Positions 6,530 through 14,633 of a DNA stretch of 20,589 bases are shown here, piece after piece. The position numbers and the translations under genes are program-made. This stretch comes from an uncultured bacterium. Its GTDB lineage: Bacteria; Cyanobacteriota; Vampirovibrionia; Gastranaerophilales; Gastranaerophilaceae. The DNA lies in assembly GCA_900554095.1 (NCBI GenBank), contig USGC01000014.1, forward strand, positions 1 through 20,589, written 5' to 3'. Numbering within the stretch: the stretch's first letter is position 1; each line of letters starts with the position of its first letter. A model generated the notes under the pieces. The model had not been told where the DNA came from, searched no databases, and was given only the letters and a program-made list of their open reading frames with translations.

Positions 6530-8087
6530 TAAAAATCAGGTTAAAAATGCGATATTACGCAAAAGTTTTTCAAGCTTTGTACAGAAGTGTTTTTATGAAT
6601 TAAACCCTTCGGAGACATTTATAAAAGGCGCGTATATAGACTTATTATGCGATCGAATCCAAAATATGATAGAGGGAAAAAATCAGAAACTGATAATCAA
6701 TCTTCCTCCAAGATATTTAAAATCGGTTATATGTTCTATAGCTTTGCCCGCGTTTATTTTGGGGCATAATCCGTCGACTAAAATTATGTGCATCAGCTAT
6801 GGCGAGGAGTTGGCTTCCAAATTAGCGGCTGATTGTAAGAGCGTTATGGAGGCGGACTGGTATAAAGCGCTTTTTCCTGAGACGAGAATCCGGACAGATA
6901 AAAAATCTGTTATGGATTTTGAAACGACAAAACACGGCGGACGGTTTGCAACGACAATTTCAGGAGCAGTCACAGGCCGCGGCGCAGACTGGATTATTAT
7001 AGATGATCCGCTAAAACCGGCTGATGCCCTTTCAGACGTGGTTAGGGAAAAAATTAATGAACTCTATGGAAATACTGTCAGTTCCAGACTGAATGATAAA
7101 AATACCGGGAGAATACTTGTAGTCATGCAGCGTTTGCATGCGCATGATTTATCCGGTTTCCTGTTTGAGAACGATCCTGATTTTAAGTCTATCGTCTTGC
7201 CGCTAATTGCTGAAAAAGATGAAAAATGGCAAATAAAAAATCGTATTACCAAAACGATAACGACATATGAGCGGAAAAAAGGAGAATTGCTGCATCCGGA
7301 ACGCGAAGGTGAAAAAGTTGTAAACAGTTATCGCAATTCGATGAGCCCTTTTGTATTTTCTGCGCAGTATCAGCAGAATCCAATGCCTATCGGCAGCGGA
7401 ATGATCAAACAGGAGTGGATGAAGTATTATCAAGCACTGCCATCAAGATTAGATAAAATTATTTTATCGTGGGATACAGCGGCTAAGGCTATGGAAAATA
7501 ACGCTTATTCTGCCTGCGCGGTTGTCGGAATCGGAAATGAAAATGGTCAGAAATATTATCTGATAGAGGTGTTTCGCGGCAGACTTAATTTTCCTGAATT
7601 AACAAAAAAGGTTCAGGAAATGTCTGATAAATATGAAAGAATTGCGCAAGGGCGGACTATAACTTTGATTGAAGACGCCTCATCCGGAACTTCTTTATAT
7701 CAAACGTTGAAAGGCAGAATCGCAAGCCTGAAGTCTGTTTTTTGCAAAGGTTCTAAAGAGCAGCGCTTTAATATTGTCGCGTTAAAAACCGAGCAAGGGG
7801 ACTTGTTGTTTCCGGGCAAATATGAATCCTGGTTCAAAAATTTTGAAGATGAGTTCTTAACTTTTCCGAATTCTTTATTTAAGGATCAATGTGACGCATT
7901 GAGCCAAGCCCTGAATTATGGTTTGGAAAATTATAATCAGGTTTCGCAAAATATGCCGTTAGCCGTCCGTGCGGATACGATGTGTGGCATGGGCGGTTAT
8001 AATACCGGCATAGAGGAACTCTATAGCATGAATAATATGCCATATAAATCTAATGGGGGCTATGCTTGGTGGAATGGTAAATTTTAA
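6522..8087 (+). CDS. terL: phage terminase large subunit
   Basis: A 521-residue packaging motor with ATPase and nuclease domains. The ATPase part shows a Walker A-like PPRYLKS (62-68) typical of this TerL group and Walker B WIIIDDP (157-163). The C-terminal RNase H-like nuclease shows LSWDTAAKA (about 317-325) and LIEDASSGTSL, both with metal-binding aspartates, and a late D in QCDALSQAL. The gene appears complete. In an ordinary prophage it would be followed by portal and capsid genes; here a convergent XRE gene follows within 10 nt and the next operon is non-structural. So the block is a prophage remnant or a satellite-like element. Confidence 0.93.
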   Translation: MTDKNQVKNAILRKSFSSFVQKCFYELNPSETFIKGAYIDLLCDRIQNMIEGKNQKLIINLPPRYLKSVICSIALPAFILGHNPSTKIMCISYGEELASKLAADCKSVMEADWYKALFPETRIRTDKKSVMDFETTKHGGRFATTISGAVTGRGADWIIIDDPLKPADALSDVVREKINELYGNTVSSRLNDKNTGRILVVMQRLHAHDLSGFLFENDPDFKSIVLPLIAEKDEKWQIKNRITKTITTYERKKGELLHPEREGEKVVNSYRNSMSPFVFSAQYQQNPMPIGSGMIKQEWMKYYQALPSRLDKIILSWDTAAKAMENNAYSACAVVGIGNENGQKYYLIEVFRGRLNFPELTKKVQEMSDKYERIAQGRTITLIEDASSGTSLYQTLKGRIASLKSVFCKGSKEQRFNIVALKTEQGDLLFPGKYESWFKNFEDEFLTFPNSLFKDQCDALSQALNYGLENYNQVSQNMPLAVRADTMCGMGGYNTGIEELYSMNNMPYKSNGGYAWWNGKF

Positions 8088-8093
8088 GATGTT

Positions 8094-8426
8094 TTACTTG
8101 GCGGTTATTTCAAAATTGTCAATCAGCTTTAGCAGGGATTCCTTTTGAGAATCAGTCATAAGGTTGAGTTTGCGGATGATTTTGTCTTTCACGTCCTGCT
8201 GCGATATATCTTCTTTCAAATCTTTGGTAATATCAATATCCAAAGCGAAAAGCAGTTTGTACAGCGAGTAGGAGCGGGGATTTTGCTTTTGATTCTCAAT
8301 CAAGTTAATAGACGAATAATCCATACCGCTCAACTCGGACAATTTTTCACTGGAAATTTTGCCGGCTAATCGTCTTTTTCGAATAGAATCGCTGATAAGC
8401 CTTAAAAACTCTTTTTCATTAAGCAT
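8094..8426 (-). CDS. XRE-family repressor of the divergent operon
   Basis: A 110-residue protein with a Cro/CI-type helix-turn-helix in its N-terminal half (about 10-68; EKLSELSGMDYSSINLIENQKQNPRSYSLYKLLFAL) and a short charged C-terminal helix. It is convergent with the terminase gene and divergent from the operon that starts at 8548. AAGGGG precedes its ATG. Two near-identical 18-bp palindromes fill the intergenic space, so it most likely represses both itself and the divergent operon, as phage repressors do. It has no peptidase domain for RecA-stimulated cleavage. Confidence 0.85.
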   Translation of the reverse strand: MLNEKEFLRLISDSIRKRRLAGKISSEKLSELSGMDYSSINLIENQKQNPRSYSLYKLLFALDIDITKDLKEDISQQDVKDKIIRKLNLMTDSQKESLLKLIDNFEITAK

Positions 8427-8445
8427 ACTTCACCCCTTAAAAATA

Positions 8446-8463
8446 TATTGGGATGATACAATA
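8446..8463. promoter_or_regulatory. operator 1, 18-bp palindrome
   Basis: TATTGGGATGATACAATA: perfect 5-bp half sites TATTG and CAATA around an 8-nt centre. It lies nearest the XRE gene, where it could control that gene's own promoter. It matches operator 2 at 15 of 18 positions. Confidence 0.7.
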
Positions 8464-8469
8464 GCTTTT

Positions 8470-8501
8470 TTGATAAAAGTATTGCGATAAAACAATATAA
8501 T
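8470..8501 (+). promoter_or_regulatory. candidate promoter of the 8548-11337 operon
   Basis: A perfect TATAAT occurs at 8496-8501 with TTGATA at 8470-8475 upstream. The 20-nt spacing is longer than ideal, so activity may be weak or the true -35 may differ. Operator 2 fills the space between the boxes and touches the -10, the classical arrangement for steric repression. Confidence 0.5.
8480..8497. promoter_or_regulatory. operator 2, 18-bp palindrome
   Basis: TATTGCGATAAAACAATA: the same half sites TATTG and CAATA with an 8-nt centre. Its start is 34 bp from the start of operator 1, about three helical turns, so two repressor dimers could bind on the same DNA face. It overlaps the first two bases of the candidate -10 box of the rightward promoter. 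Confidence 0.7.
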
Positions 8502-8547
8502 TTTATTGACTAAACTAAATAATTAAACCAACATAAGGAGAAAGAAG

Positions 8548-8841
8548 ATGGCGTTAGTTTACGTTACGGATATTGAATATCAGGCAGATATAAAAGTATT
8601 TGCTGTTAATGAGAAGTATCAGGCTGATTTATGTTTTTTCGAGGTTGATCGAGATTACAAGGCCAATACGGAGTCAAAATGGTTTTTTGAAGATAGGGAC
8701 TATAAAGCGACGGTTAAAATATATTGGGTTGAACATGAGTATCAGGCAGATCTTAAAGTCTTCCGGGTTACGCAAGAACACCTAGCCGGTTGGCAAAAGA
8801 GCCACCGTTTGATTACGAGATTGGGAAAATACACATATTAA
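8548..8841 (+). CDS. DUF6150-like beta-repeat protein
   Basis: A 97-residue protein made of repeated short strands of the form xYxADxKVFxV: EYQADIKVFAV, KYQADLCFFEV, DYKANTESKWFFE, DYKATVKIYWV and EYQADLKVFRV, about 16-18 residues apart. It ends in an HLAGW segment. This resembles DUF6150 proteins, which have no established function. It has no signal peptide, so it is likely cytoplasmic. It is the first gene of the repressor-controlled operon, with AAGGAG at 8535-8540 ahead of the ATG. The next gene begins 13 nt downstream. Confidence 0.75.
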   Translation: MALVYVTDIEYQADIKVFAVNEKYQADLCFFEVDRDYKANTESKWFFEDRDYKATVKIYWVEHEYQADLKVFRVTQEHLAGWQKSHRLITRLGKYTY

Positions 8842-8854
8842 AGGAGATAAAAAA

Positions 8855-9103
8855 ATGACAGAAGAAGTTAAAAAAGAAACCCCAAAAACAAAATTGCCAG
8901 GTTTGCCGCCGTTGGTTGCGTTTATTTATGCGGTTCTCATTTTTATTATAACCATGGGGTACCTTAAGGTATTTCTTATTATGGGTTTCAGGATGAATCC
9001 TGATGAAGCCGGAATGTTGTCATTTTTTGCGGGAGCGTTTTTTGCCTATATCGGCAACAGAGGCGTTAGAGCTATGTTTAAGCTGAGAGAACTGTCAAAA
9101 TAA
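8855..9103 (+). CDS. small two-helix membrane protein
   Basis: An 82-residue protein with a basic N-terminus and two predicted membrane helices (about 19-44 and 52-70), then a basic tail. The size and topology resemble holins, but no family is recognised and no lysin gene lies beside it. AAAGGAG precedes the ATG. It sits between the DUF6150-like gene and the EEP gene with 12-13 nt gaps on both sides, so it belongs to the operon. Confidence 0.7.
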   Translation: MTEEVKKETPKTKLPGLPPLVAFIYAVLIFIITMGYLKVFLIMGFRMNPDEAGMLSFFAGAFFAYIGNRGVRAMFKLRELSK

Positions 9104-9115
9104 AGGATTTAGGTT

Positions 9116-9928
9116 ATGGTTAGGATATTGCGCGCGGCAACTTGGAACTTTGGCTACGGTTCTGTTGGTTCACCCAGCAAAAACAACGAGACGAAAGTTC
9201 AAAAAGCCCTTGAATATCTGCGGAAAAATAATGTGGATATTGTTTTGGCGCAGGAAATTTTTGAACCAAGCGAGTTGCGGTGTCTTTATCCTAACCAGAT
9301 TTATTCTGACATTCCCGTTTATAATCCACAGGGGCAAGGATTATGGGGCGCGATGGATTTTTCGATCGATACGCGCAATAACAATAGCCGCCCTAAATGG
9401 GGAACGGCGATATTGGCTGCCGAGAATGTCAATTTGAAAAAAATTGAATTAAAATATAGCACGGCCTATCCGGGAAGCATGACTGTTGCACAGATTGCAG
9501 GAACGGACATTGCCGTTATTTCCATGTATGGCAAAAATGTCTGCGATTATGAAAAAGTAACGGCTTTTTCGTATCTGGCCAATCTGCATCGTTGTTTATC
9601 TGATACCGCTCCGCTGCTGGACGGTTTTTCTTCTGCCAAAAGATTTATTATTGCCGGCGATTGGAATGCCGGGCCGCAATGGGATAAGGGGAAGTCGCGC
9701 AAGAATTTGAACTTTTTTGAGCGGTTGCTAACCTTTGATCTCAAGGATTGTTTGGGGCATTTTCCTGACGGTGGTTATGAAACAACATTTAAACATAATG
9801 GCAATCGACAGATTGACTGGATGTTTGCCAGCCAGACGTTTACCGTCCATAATCCGCATGTTGATTATGCGGCGGAGATTGAGAATTTGTCTGATCATTA
9901 CCCGATAATTGCGGAATTTGAGATATGA
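9116..9928 (+). CDS. endonuclease/exonuclease/phosphatase (EEP) family protein
   Basis: A 270-residue protein of the DNase I/exonuclease III fold. The expected catalytic motifs are all present: N11 in AATWN, the metal-binding E47 in LAQE, AGDWN (about 178-182), RQIDWMF, and the terminal SDHYP (259-263, with the catalytic histidine H261). It has no signal peptide, so it should act in the cytoplasm on nucleic acid or a phosphoester. Its substrate cannot be read from the sequence. Its place in an operon behind a small membrane protein, under a phage-type repressor, suggests a defence, toxin or phage-encoded DNase role and not housekeeping repair. Confidence 0.88.
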   Translation: MVRILRAATWNFGYGSVGSPSKNNETKVQKALEYLRKNNVDIVLAQEIFEPSELRCLYPNQIYSDIPVYNPQGQGLWGAMDFSIDTRNNNSRPKWGTAILAAENVNLKKIELKYSTAYPGSMTVAQIAGTDIAVISMYGKNVCDYEKVTAFSYLANLHRCLSDTAPLLDGFSSAKRFIIAGDWNAGPQWDKGKSRKNLNFFERLLTFDLKDCLGHFPDGGYETTFKHNGNRQIDWMFASQTFTVHNPHVDYAAEIENLSDHYPIIAEFEI

Positions 9929-9942
9929 AAAAGGGTAATGTA

Positions 9943-10356
9943 ATGTTTTGGAAATACTTATTTTTAGGCTTTATTGTATGTTTTTCTGTTCAGGCACAGG
10001 AAAATGCAAACGGTGTTAGCGAACGGAATAATTATGAGCTCTTTATTATCGGTGTTGCGATTTATTTACTTTTTAAAGCGGTAGGGGTTATCTGGCATTA
10101 TCGCTGTCCAAAATGCAAAAAATGGTGGGCAATGCGGCGGGAAAAGAAAGAACTGTTGAGTACGGATGTTATGACCGAATCCAGAAAAGAAGAAATAAAA
10201 GACAATAACGGAAATGTGCTGCGGGTAGAGGAAGTAAAGATTCCCGTATTGGTTCGCCATTATGAAATTTGGCGAAAATGTAAGCATTGCGGGCATCTTG
10301 TTAAGATTTTTGAAGACGAGAAGGAAGAAAAATATAACAGAACACCGCTTAAATAA
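9943..10356 (+). CDS. zinc-ribbon membrane protein
   Basis: A 137-residue protein, family not recognised. From the ATG at 9943 it begins with a typical signal peptide (MFWKYLFLGFIVCFSVQA, likely cleaved before QEN). A membrane helix follows at about 28-48, then two cysteine pairs, CPKC and CKHC, about 50 residues apart, likely to bind zinc. An alternative ATG at 9925 overlaps the EEP stop as ATGA and adds six residues; the 9943 start gives the cleaner signal peptide and has AGGG upstream. The cysteine-rich part should face the cytoplasm if the signal is cleaved. Confidence 0.75.
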   Translation: MFWKYLFLGFIVCFSVQAQENANGVSERNNYELFIIGVAIYLLFKAVGVIWHYRCPKCKKWWAMRREKKELLSTDVMTESRKEEIKDNNGNVLRVEEVKIPVLVRHYEIWRKCKHCGHLVKIFEDEKEEKYNRTPLK

Positions 10357-10371
10357 TGAGAGGAAACAGAT

Positions 10372-11337
10372 ATGCGGAAAATTAGTTGGCTGGCAATTTT
10401 GTTGATAGGCGGATGTACTCTGATGTTAGAACAGAGTAATCTTGTTTCCTTAAATGATTCTTCAGAATTCCGCTTTCTGGATGAACAGGTATTCATACGC
10501 TCGTGCCGTCAGCTTAAGGACGAAAGCTATGATATTTTCTATGCGGCGGAAAATCAAAAATGTCTGGAAGAGAATGCCAAGCAAATGCAAAATCTGTCCG
10601 AACAGATTGAGCAGACGAATGATTTAATTAAGAAAGAGAAACTTCTTGATGACGTATTGGCAAGTTCTGAAAAGTTTGATGCCTGTAAAATATCTAAGAG
10701 GTTAACCGTTGCCGATTTTGCTAAACAATCTAATGACAGCGCTGTTGCATACTGGGAGTGTGATAAAATACTCGCTTATTTTACCCAAGCCTATCGGATT
10801 TGTGAAAACGGAGAATATTTTGATAAGAATGATGGAAACCGTATTGTTGCGGATTATCAAACTGTGGCGCGGCAAAAAGAGAAAAATACGCCGAAGATAG
10901 AAAAATTTAAGGAATTAAAAAGCGAAATTTCCTCTCAAAATCAGATGAATAAAAAGATTGCGGCGCTTTTATCCGGGGACAATCCGATTATGAGAAAAAT
11001 GCAGCAGGCGGCTCCGGATTTTATGCGGGTAAAGGTTAATAAGTGTCCGATAATCTTTTTTGTGCAGTTTCTCAAGGAAAATGCGGCAATGTTTAATTCT
11101 GATTTTGCCTTTGCTGACAACTATCAATTTAAGAAAAAAGGCGCAGACACGCTTGTTTTGACTGTCGGTGATATCGAATATACTTTCCTGAAAAAAGGAA
11201 AAAACAGCGCGGATGTCATCGTTGTCAAAGATGTTGACCAGTGGGGCAGTCAGATAATCAATAAAAGCACTATTCTAAATAATATTGACGTTTCCTCATC
11301 GTGTTGGGGGTATGTGAGAAGTGGTGGAGAAGATTAA
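10372..11337 (+). CDS. probable lipoprotein, function unknown
   Basis: A 321-residue protein with a very short signal peptide ending in a lipobox (LIGGC), so it is likely lipidated at C15 and anchored to a membrane facing the periplasm. The mature part is charged, with helical stretches (KQMQNLSEQIEQTNDLIKKEKLL) that could form coiled coils, and scattered cysteines that could form disulfides. No domain is recognised. It is the last gene of the operon, 15 nt after the zinc-ribbon gene, with GAGAGGA before the ATG. Confidence 0.75.
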   Translation: MRKISWLAILLIGGCTLMLEQSNLVSLNDSSEFRFLDEQVFIRSCRQLKDESYDIFYAAENQKCLEENAKQMQNLSEQIEQTNDLIKKEKLLDDVLASSEKFDACKISKRLTVADFAKQSNDSAVAYWECDKILAYFTQAYRICENGEYFDKNDGNRIVADYQTVARQKEKNTPKIEKFKELKSEISSQNQMNKKIAALLSGDNPIMRKMQQAAPDFMRVKVNKCPIIFFVQFLKENAAMFNSDFAFADNYQFKKKGADTLVLTVGDIEYTFLKKGKNSADVIVVKDVDQWGSQIINKSTILNNIDVSSSCWGYVRSGGED

Positions 11338-11473
11338 ACAGAGTAAAAAAACTATCAGCTCTGGAAAATAACAGTGGTAACTGACATTAAATTTTGGATA
11401 AAATAGTTTTTTGTGGGAGAGAATAAGGATAGTGAGGTAAAAGAGGAGCGTGGAGTTTTAATAAAAATTATAA

Positions 11474-11494
11474 ATTTATTGCTTGTTAATAAAT
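11474..11494. promoter_or_regulatory. palindrome upstream of ABC-3C operon
   Basis: ATTTATT and AATAAAT are perfect 7-nt inverted arms around a 7-nt centre, 45 nt before the HNH gene. The region 11338-11539 is AT-rich and has no ORF of its own. The palindrome could be an operator or only AT-rich background. Confidence 0.3.
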
Positions 11495-11539
11495 CCTATC
11501 GTATCATTTATGCAAAATTTAAAATTTGAGGTCTTTTCT

Positions 11540-12316
11540 ATGTCATCTACGGTAAAAAAACAGCGTCATTATGAAGACAAAACAATAAAAATATTGTATG
11601 GTGCTGCAGTAGGTCGGTGTACAAAATGTAAAACAAATCTTTTATTACGGGATGCCGTAGGGAATATTCAGCAAATTGGTGAAATTGCACATATTTATCC
11701 ATTTGGTGAAAAAAATGCTCCTCGATATAATGAGATAGAAATAGATGGTTTTCCTAAGAGCAACAAAAATGATATATCTAATTTGATATTGCTATGTCCA
11801 AATTGTCATAAAGAAATAGATAAGCTTCCCGAAAGTTTTCCTGCAAAATTACTTATACAAATGAAACAAGAACATGAGGAATGGGCAAATGAATGTCTAA
11901 GCCGAGAGATGTCGAATATATCATATGCGGAGTTAGATATTATTTGTAAAGCAATTGCAAATTGTGTTACTGATTTTTCTGATGCTCCTGATTATTCTAC
12001 AATTAAAATCGAAGATAAAATTCGTAAAAATAATTTATCATCTAAATGTTATAATTTGATACAGCAAGGAATGTTAAAAACAAAATTCGTACATGAATAC
12101 TTAAATAATCAAATAAATGTTATGTTTGCAGATGATTTATTGAAATGTATAAAATCTATTTATCATGAAACCTCCCAAAAATATAATGGTGATGAATTAT
12201 TTATGGCAATGCTTACGAAAATGCATGCGGGGATAGAGCGTGATTTTTCAAAACAAGCAGCAGGAATAGCTGTTTTAACATATTTTTTTCATATATGTGA
12301 GATTTTTGAAAAATGA
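11540..12316 (+). CDS. HNH nuclease effector of ABC-3C-like system
   Basis: A 258-residue protein with an HNH nuclease domain in its first 110 residues: CTKC (27-30), the GEIAHIYP histidine (H51), NDISNLILLCPNCHKEID with the second CxxC and the HNH asparagine and histidine (about 77-90). The C-terminal half is helical and matches no motif; in ABC three-component (ABC-3C) systems the effector carries a C-terminal domain that docks to the ATPase module. I chose the ATG at 11540, preceded by GAGG, over one at 11483, because the conserved part begins right after it. The stop overlaps the middle-component start (ATGA). Probable role: cleave DNA on infection once released by the ATPase. Confidence 0.85.
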   Translation: MSSTVKKQRHYEDKTIKILYGAAVGRCTKCKTNLLLRDAVGNIQQIGEIAHIYPFGEKNAPRYNEIEIDGFPKSNKNDISNLILLCPNCHKEIDKLPESFPAKLLIQMKQEHEEWANECLSREMSNISYAELDIICKAIANCVTDFSDAPDYSTIKIEDKIRKNNLSSKCYNLIQQGMLKTKFVHEYLNNQINVMFADDLLKCIKSIYHETSQKYNGDELFMAMLTKMHAGIERDFSKQAAGIAVLTYFFHICEIFEK

Positions 12317-12549
12317 TTCTACCTAATAAAATTATTGCAACAAATAAATCACTACTTGGATTAGGAGCTAAAGTTCTAAAACTTTTAGATAATCCAACAA
12401 CTGTTTCTAGACTATGGGAAATATCTAAAGTTAGGTTGAATCTAAATTCATTCCAGTATTTTGTGTTAACCTTAGATTTTTTATATTCTATTAGTGCAAT
12501 AGAATATAAAAACAATCGAATCATTAAGAGAAATAAAGATGCTATATAA
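12313..12549 (+). CDS. ABC-3C middle component
   Basis: A 78-residue protein starting MILPNKII and containing SLLGLGAKVLKLL and a region with LTLDFLYSISAIE, the size and pattern of ABC-3C middle components. The LxLDxLYxxxxIE segment is typical of these small linkers. It overlaps the HNH gene by 4 nt and the ATPase gene by 11 nt, so all three are translationally coupled. Its presumed job is to bridge the effector and the ATPase. Confidence 0.75.
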   Translation: MILPNKIIATNKSLLGLGAKVLKLLDNPTTVSRLWEISKVRLNLNSFQYFVLTLDFLYSISAIEYKNNRIIKRNKDAI

Positions 12550-14308
12550 ATTATCTGCAAACAAACCATCTTTTCGTGATATTGTGTTTAGCAAGGGGCT
12601 AAATATTGTTGTTGCAGAAAGAACAGAAGCATCTGGAAATAAAGCTTCAAGAAATGCTTTAGGGAAGACAACTTTTGTTGAAATATTAGATTTTTGTTTA
12701 GGTGCTGATTTTACAAAAAAAAGCAAATTATATTCACCTAATCTGTTGGATTGGTCCTTTTCTTTAGAGATGGAATTGGCTGGCTATCATTTTGAAGTAA
12801 CACGACATATAAATGATGCTAAAAAAATTTATATTCATCCTTTTTGTAAAAATTTTCCATTAGAACTGAAAGAACAAGGGGACAAACAAACATATATCGA
12901 TCTTGAAGAATGGAAGTTGTTATTAGGAAAATCTTTGTTTGATATAGATCAAATGCAGCATAAAAAGCCTAATGCTCCCACTGCAAGATCTATATTAGGA
13001 TATTTCATAAGAAAATCTGGAGCCTATAAAGAACCTTTTTATACATTTAAGCATCAAAAAGCTGTACAATGGCAAATAAACAATGCTTTTGTTCTTAATT
13101 TATTGTGGGCAAAAAGTTTAGAATTGCATAATTTACAAGTGGAAAATGAAAAATATTCGAATCTGATAGCGACCTATAAATCTATTGGTAATACAACAGG
13201 TAAATTAAATGCGCAAAAAATTATTCTTTCGAATGAAATTGATAAGCTACAAAAAGATATACAAAATTTTAATGTGTTGCCTGAATACAAAGAAATTCAA
13301 GTTGTAGCCAATACTCTTACAAAAAAGCTGCAATCTTTGAACAATCAGATGATTTTTAATAAAAAGAGATTGGAGGAGTACAATTCTATCATCTCAGAGG
13401 AAGATGTTTCCGATGATCTACAGGCTATTACGGCTATGTATAAAGAAGTGAATATTGTTTTTTCTGAAACAGTATTAAAATCTCTTGAGGAGGTGCAAAA
13501 ATTTAATTCAGTTATTATTCAAAATAGAAAAGAATTTTTGCAGAATGAGGTCAGGCAACTTGAACGAGAGATATTTCATTTAGAAACATCTATAAAATCG
13601 TATTCCGAAGAGCGTTCGGAGAAAATGAAATTATTGTCTGCTCATGGAGCTTTAGAGGAATATTCTATTTTACAAGAAAAGCTATCAAAAAAGGTATCAG
13701 AATTAGAACTTTTAAAACAAGATTTAAAAAAACAACAAAATGCCCAAGAAAAAATTTATACAATTAAAGCTAGAAAAGATTCAATTAAATATGAAATAAA
13801 TCAAGATATTAGCATTAATGAGAACCTAAAAGAAGAAATCTCAATATTTAATAATAATTCAATGTGCCTTTATGATATGTATGCAAATTTAGTTGTTGAT
13901 ACAGATAAAAATGGTAATTATAAGTTTTACATATCCAGAGAGAAATCAAGTGAAGGTATTGAACGCATGGATATCTTTTGCTATGATTTGATGCTTATTG
14001 AAATGTATCGCAAAAATGTACCTCAAGGTATAGATTTTTTAATTCATGATAGTACCCTTTATGATGCGGTTGATTCCCGACAAAGAGCTAAGGCAATAGA
14101 ACTAGCAAATGAAAAATCAAATCAGCATGATTTTCAGTATATTTTTACAATCAATTCGGATCAACTTCCTCTGAATGATTTTTCTGAAAGTTTTAATTAT
14201 AATGATTATGTTGTGAAATATTTAACAGACAAAGATATATCAGGAAGTTTATTAGGTATTACGTTTTCATCTCCAGTTGATAAAGAAGTTTCAGAAGAAA
14301 ATCTATAA
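12539..14308 (+). CDS. ABC-type ATPase of ABC-3C-like system (DUF2326-like)
   Basis: A 589-residue SMC/RecN-like ATPase. A Walker A variant lies at about 39-46 (NALGKTTF) followed by VEILDFCLG, as in DUF2326/YydD-type proteins. Residues about 190-440 form a long heptad-rich coiled coil. The C-terminal lobe shows DIFCYDLMLIEMYRKN and FLIHDSTLYDAVDSRQ, the DUF2326 signature region bearing the Walker B-like aspartate. In ABC-3C systems this protein senses invading nucleic acid or altered nucleoprotein and licenses the effector. The gene is very AT-rich compared with the housekeeping genes to the right, consistent with transfer. Confidence 0.85.
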   Translation: MLYKLSANKPSFRDIVFSKGLNIVVAERTEASGNKASRNALGKTTFVEILDFCLGADFTKKSKLYSPNLLDWSFSLEMELAGYHFEVTRHINDAKKIYIHPFCKNFPLELKEQGDKQTYIDLEEWKLLLGKSLFDIDQMQHKKPNAPTARSILGYFIRKSGAYKEPFYTFKHQKAVQWQINNAFVLNLLWAKSLELHNLQVENEKYSNLIATYKSIGNTTGKLNAQKIILSNEIDKLQKDIQNFNVLPEYKEIQVVANTLTKKLQSLNNQMIFNKKRLEEYNSIISEEDVSDDLQAITAMYKEVNIVFSETVLKSLEEVQKFNSVIIQNRKEFLQNEVRQLEREIFHLETSIKSYSEERSEKMKLLSAHGALEEYSILQEKLSKKVSELELLKQDLKKQQNAQEKIYTIKARKDSIKYEINQDISINENLKEEISIFNNNSMCLYDMYANLVVDTDKNGNYKFYISREKSSEGIERMDIFCYDLMLIEMYRKNVPQGIDFLIHDSTLYDAVDSRQRAKAIELANEKSNQHDFQYIFTINSDQLPLNDFSESFNYNDYVVKYLTDKDISGSLLGITFSSPVDKEVSEENL

Positions 14309-14320
14309 TTGTCTAAAACA

Positions 14321-14445
14321 TTCCCTGTTTCTAATTTTAAATTCCCTGATAAATTTGTGGTTGATTAGGAGTTACCCAAGTAAAACAGACTGTTTGTGGG
14401 AATTTTGCATATAAAATCCACTAAAATTTCCCTGTAGATTCCCTG
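14321..14445. repeat. four scattered TTCCCTG motifs
   Basis: TTCCCTG occurs at 14321-14327, 14342-14348, 14428-14434 and 14439-14445, mostly preceded by A or T and mixed with TTTGTGG words (near 14354, 14393 and 14484). The spacing is irregular, so it is not a CRISPR array. The cluster lies between the ABC-3C and retron operons, in a 465-bp gap whose right third is the retron promoter and ncRNA. It could be a recombination-site remnant or a binding array. Confidence 0.4.
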
Positions 14446-14599
14446 TTATTGCAGTGAGGCAATGATACATTTGTGATTCAGGAATCGAAAAGATTTGTGG
14501 TCAAATATTTATCATATGATTAAATTTGTAAGTTTGTTTATAGTTTAGATAAAAAATAAAAGGGATAATAAGTAATACCGTATCGCTTGCTATTTTTTC

Positions 14600-14628
14600 T
14601 TGCGCAATAAAAATTTAAATTTTATATT
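14600..14628 (+). promoter_or_regulatory. promoter of second retron ncRNA
   Basis: TTGCGC (14600-14605), a 17-nt AT-rich spacer, and TATATT (14623-14628) form a good sigma70-type promoter. The predicted start point, 6-8 nt further on, coincides with the first base of the a1 arm at 14634. Confidence 0.65.
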
Positions 14629-14633
14629 TTATT

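Noticed and set aside
14321..14500. CRISPR array
   Set aside because: The repeated word is only 7 nt and spacing is irregular; no cas genes in the window.
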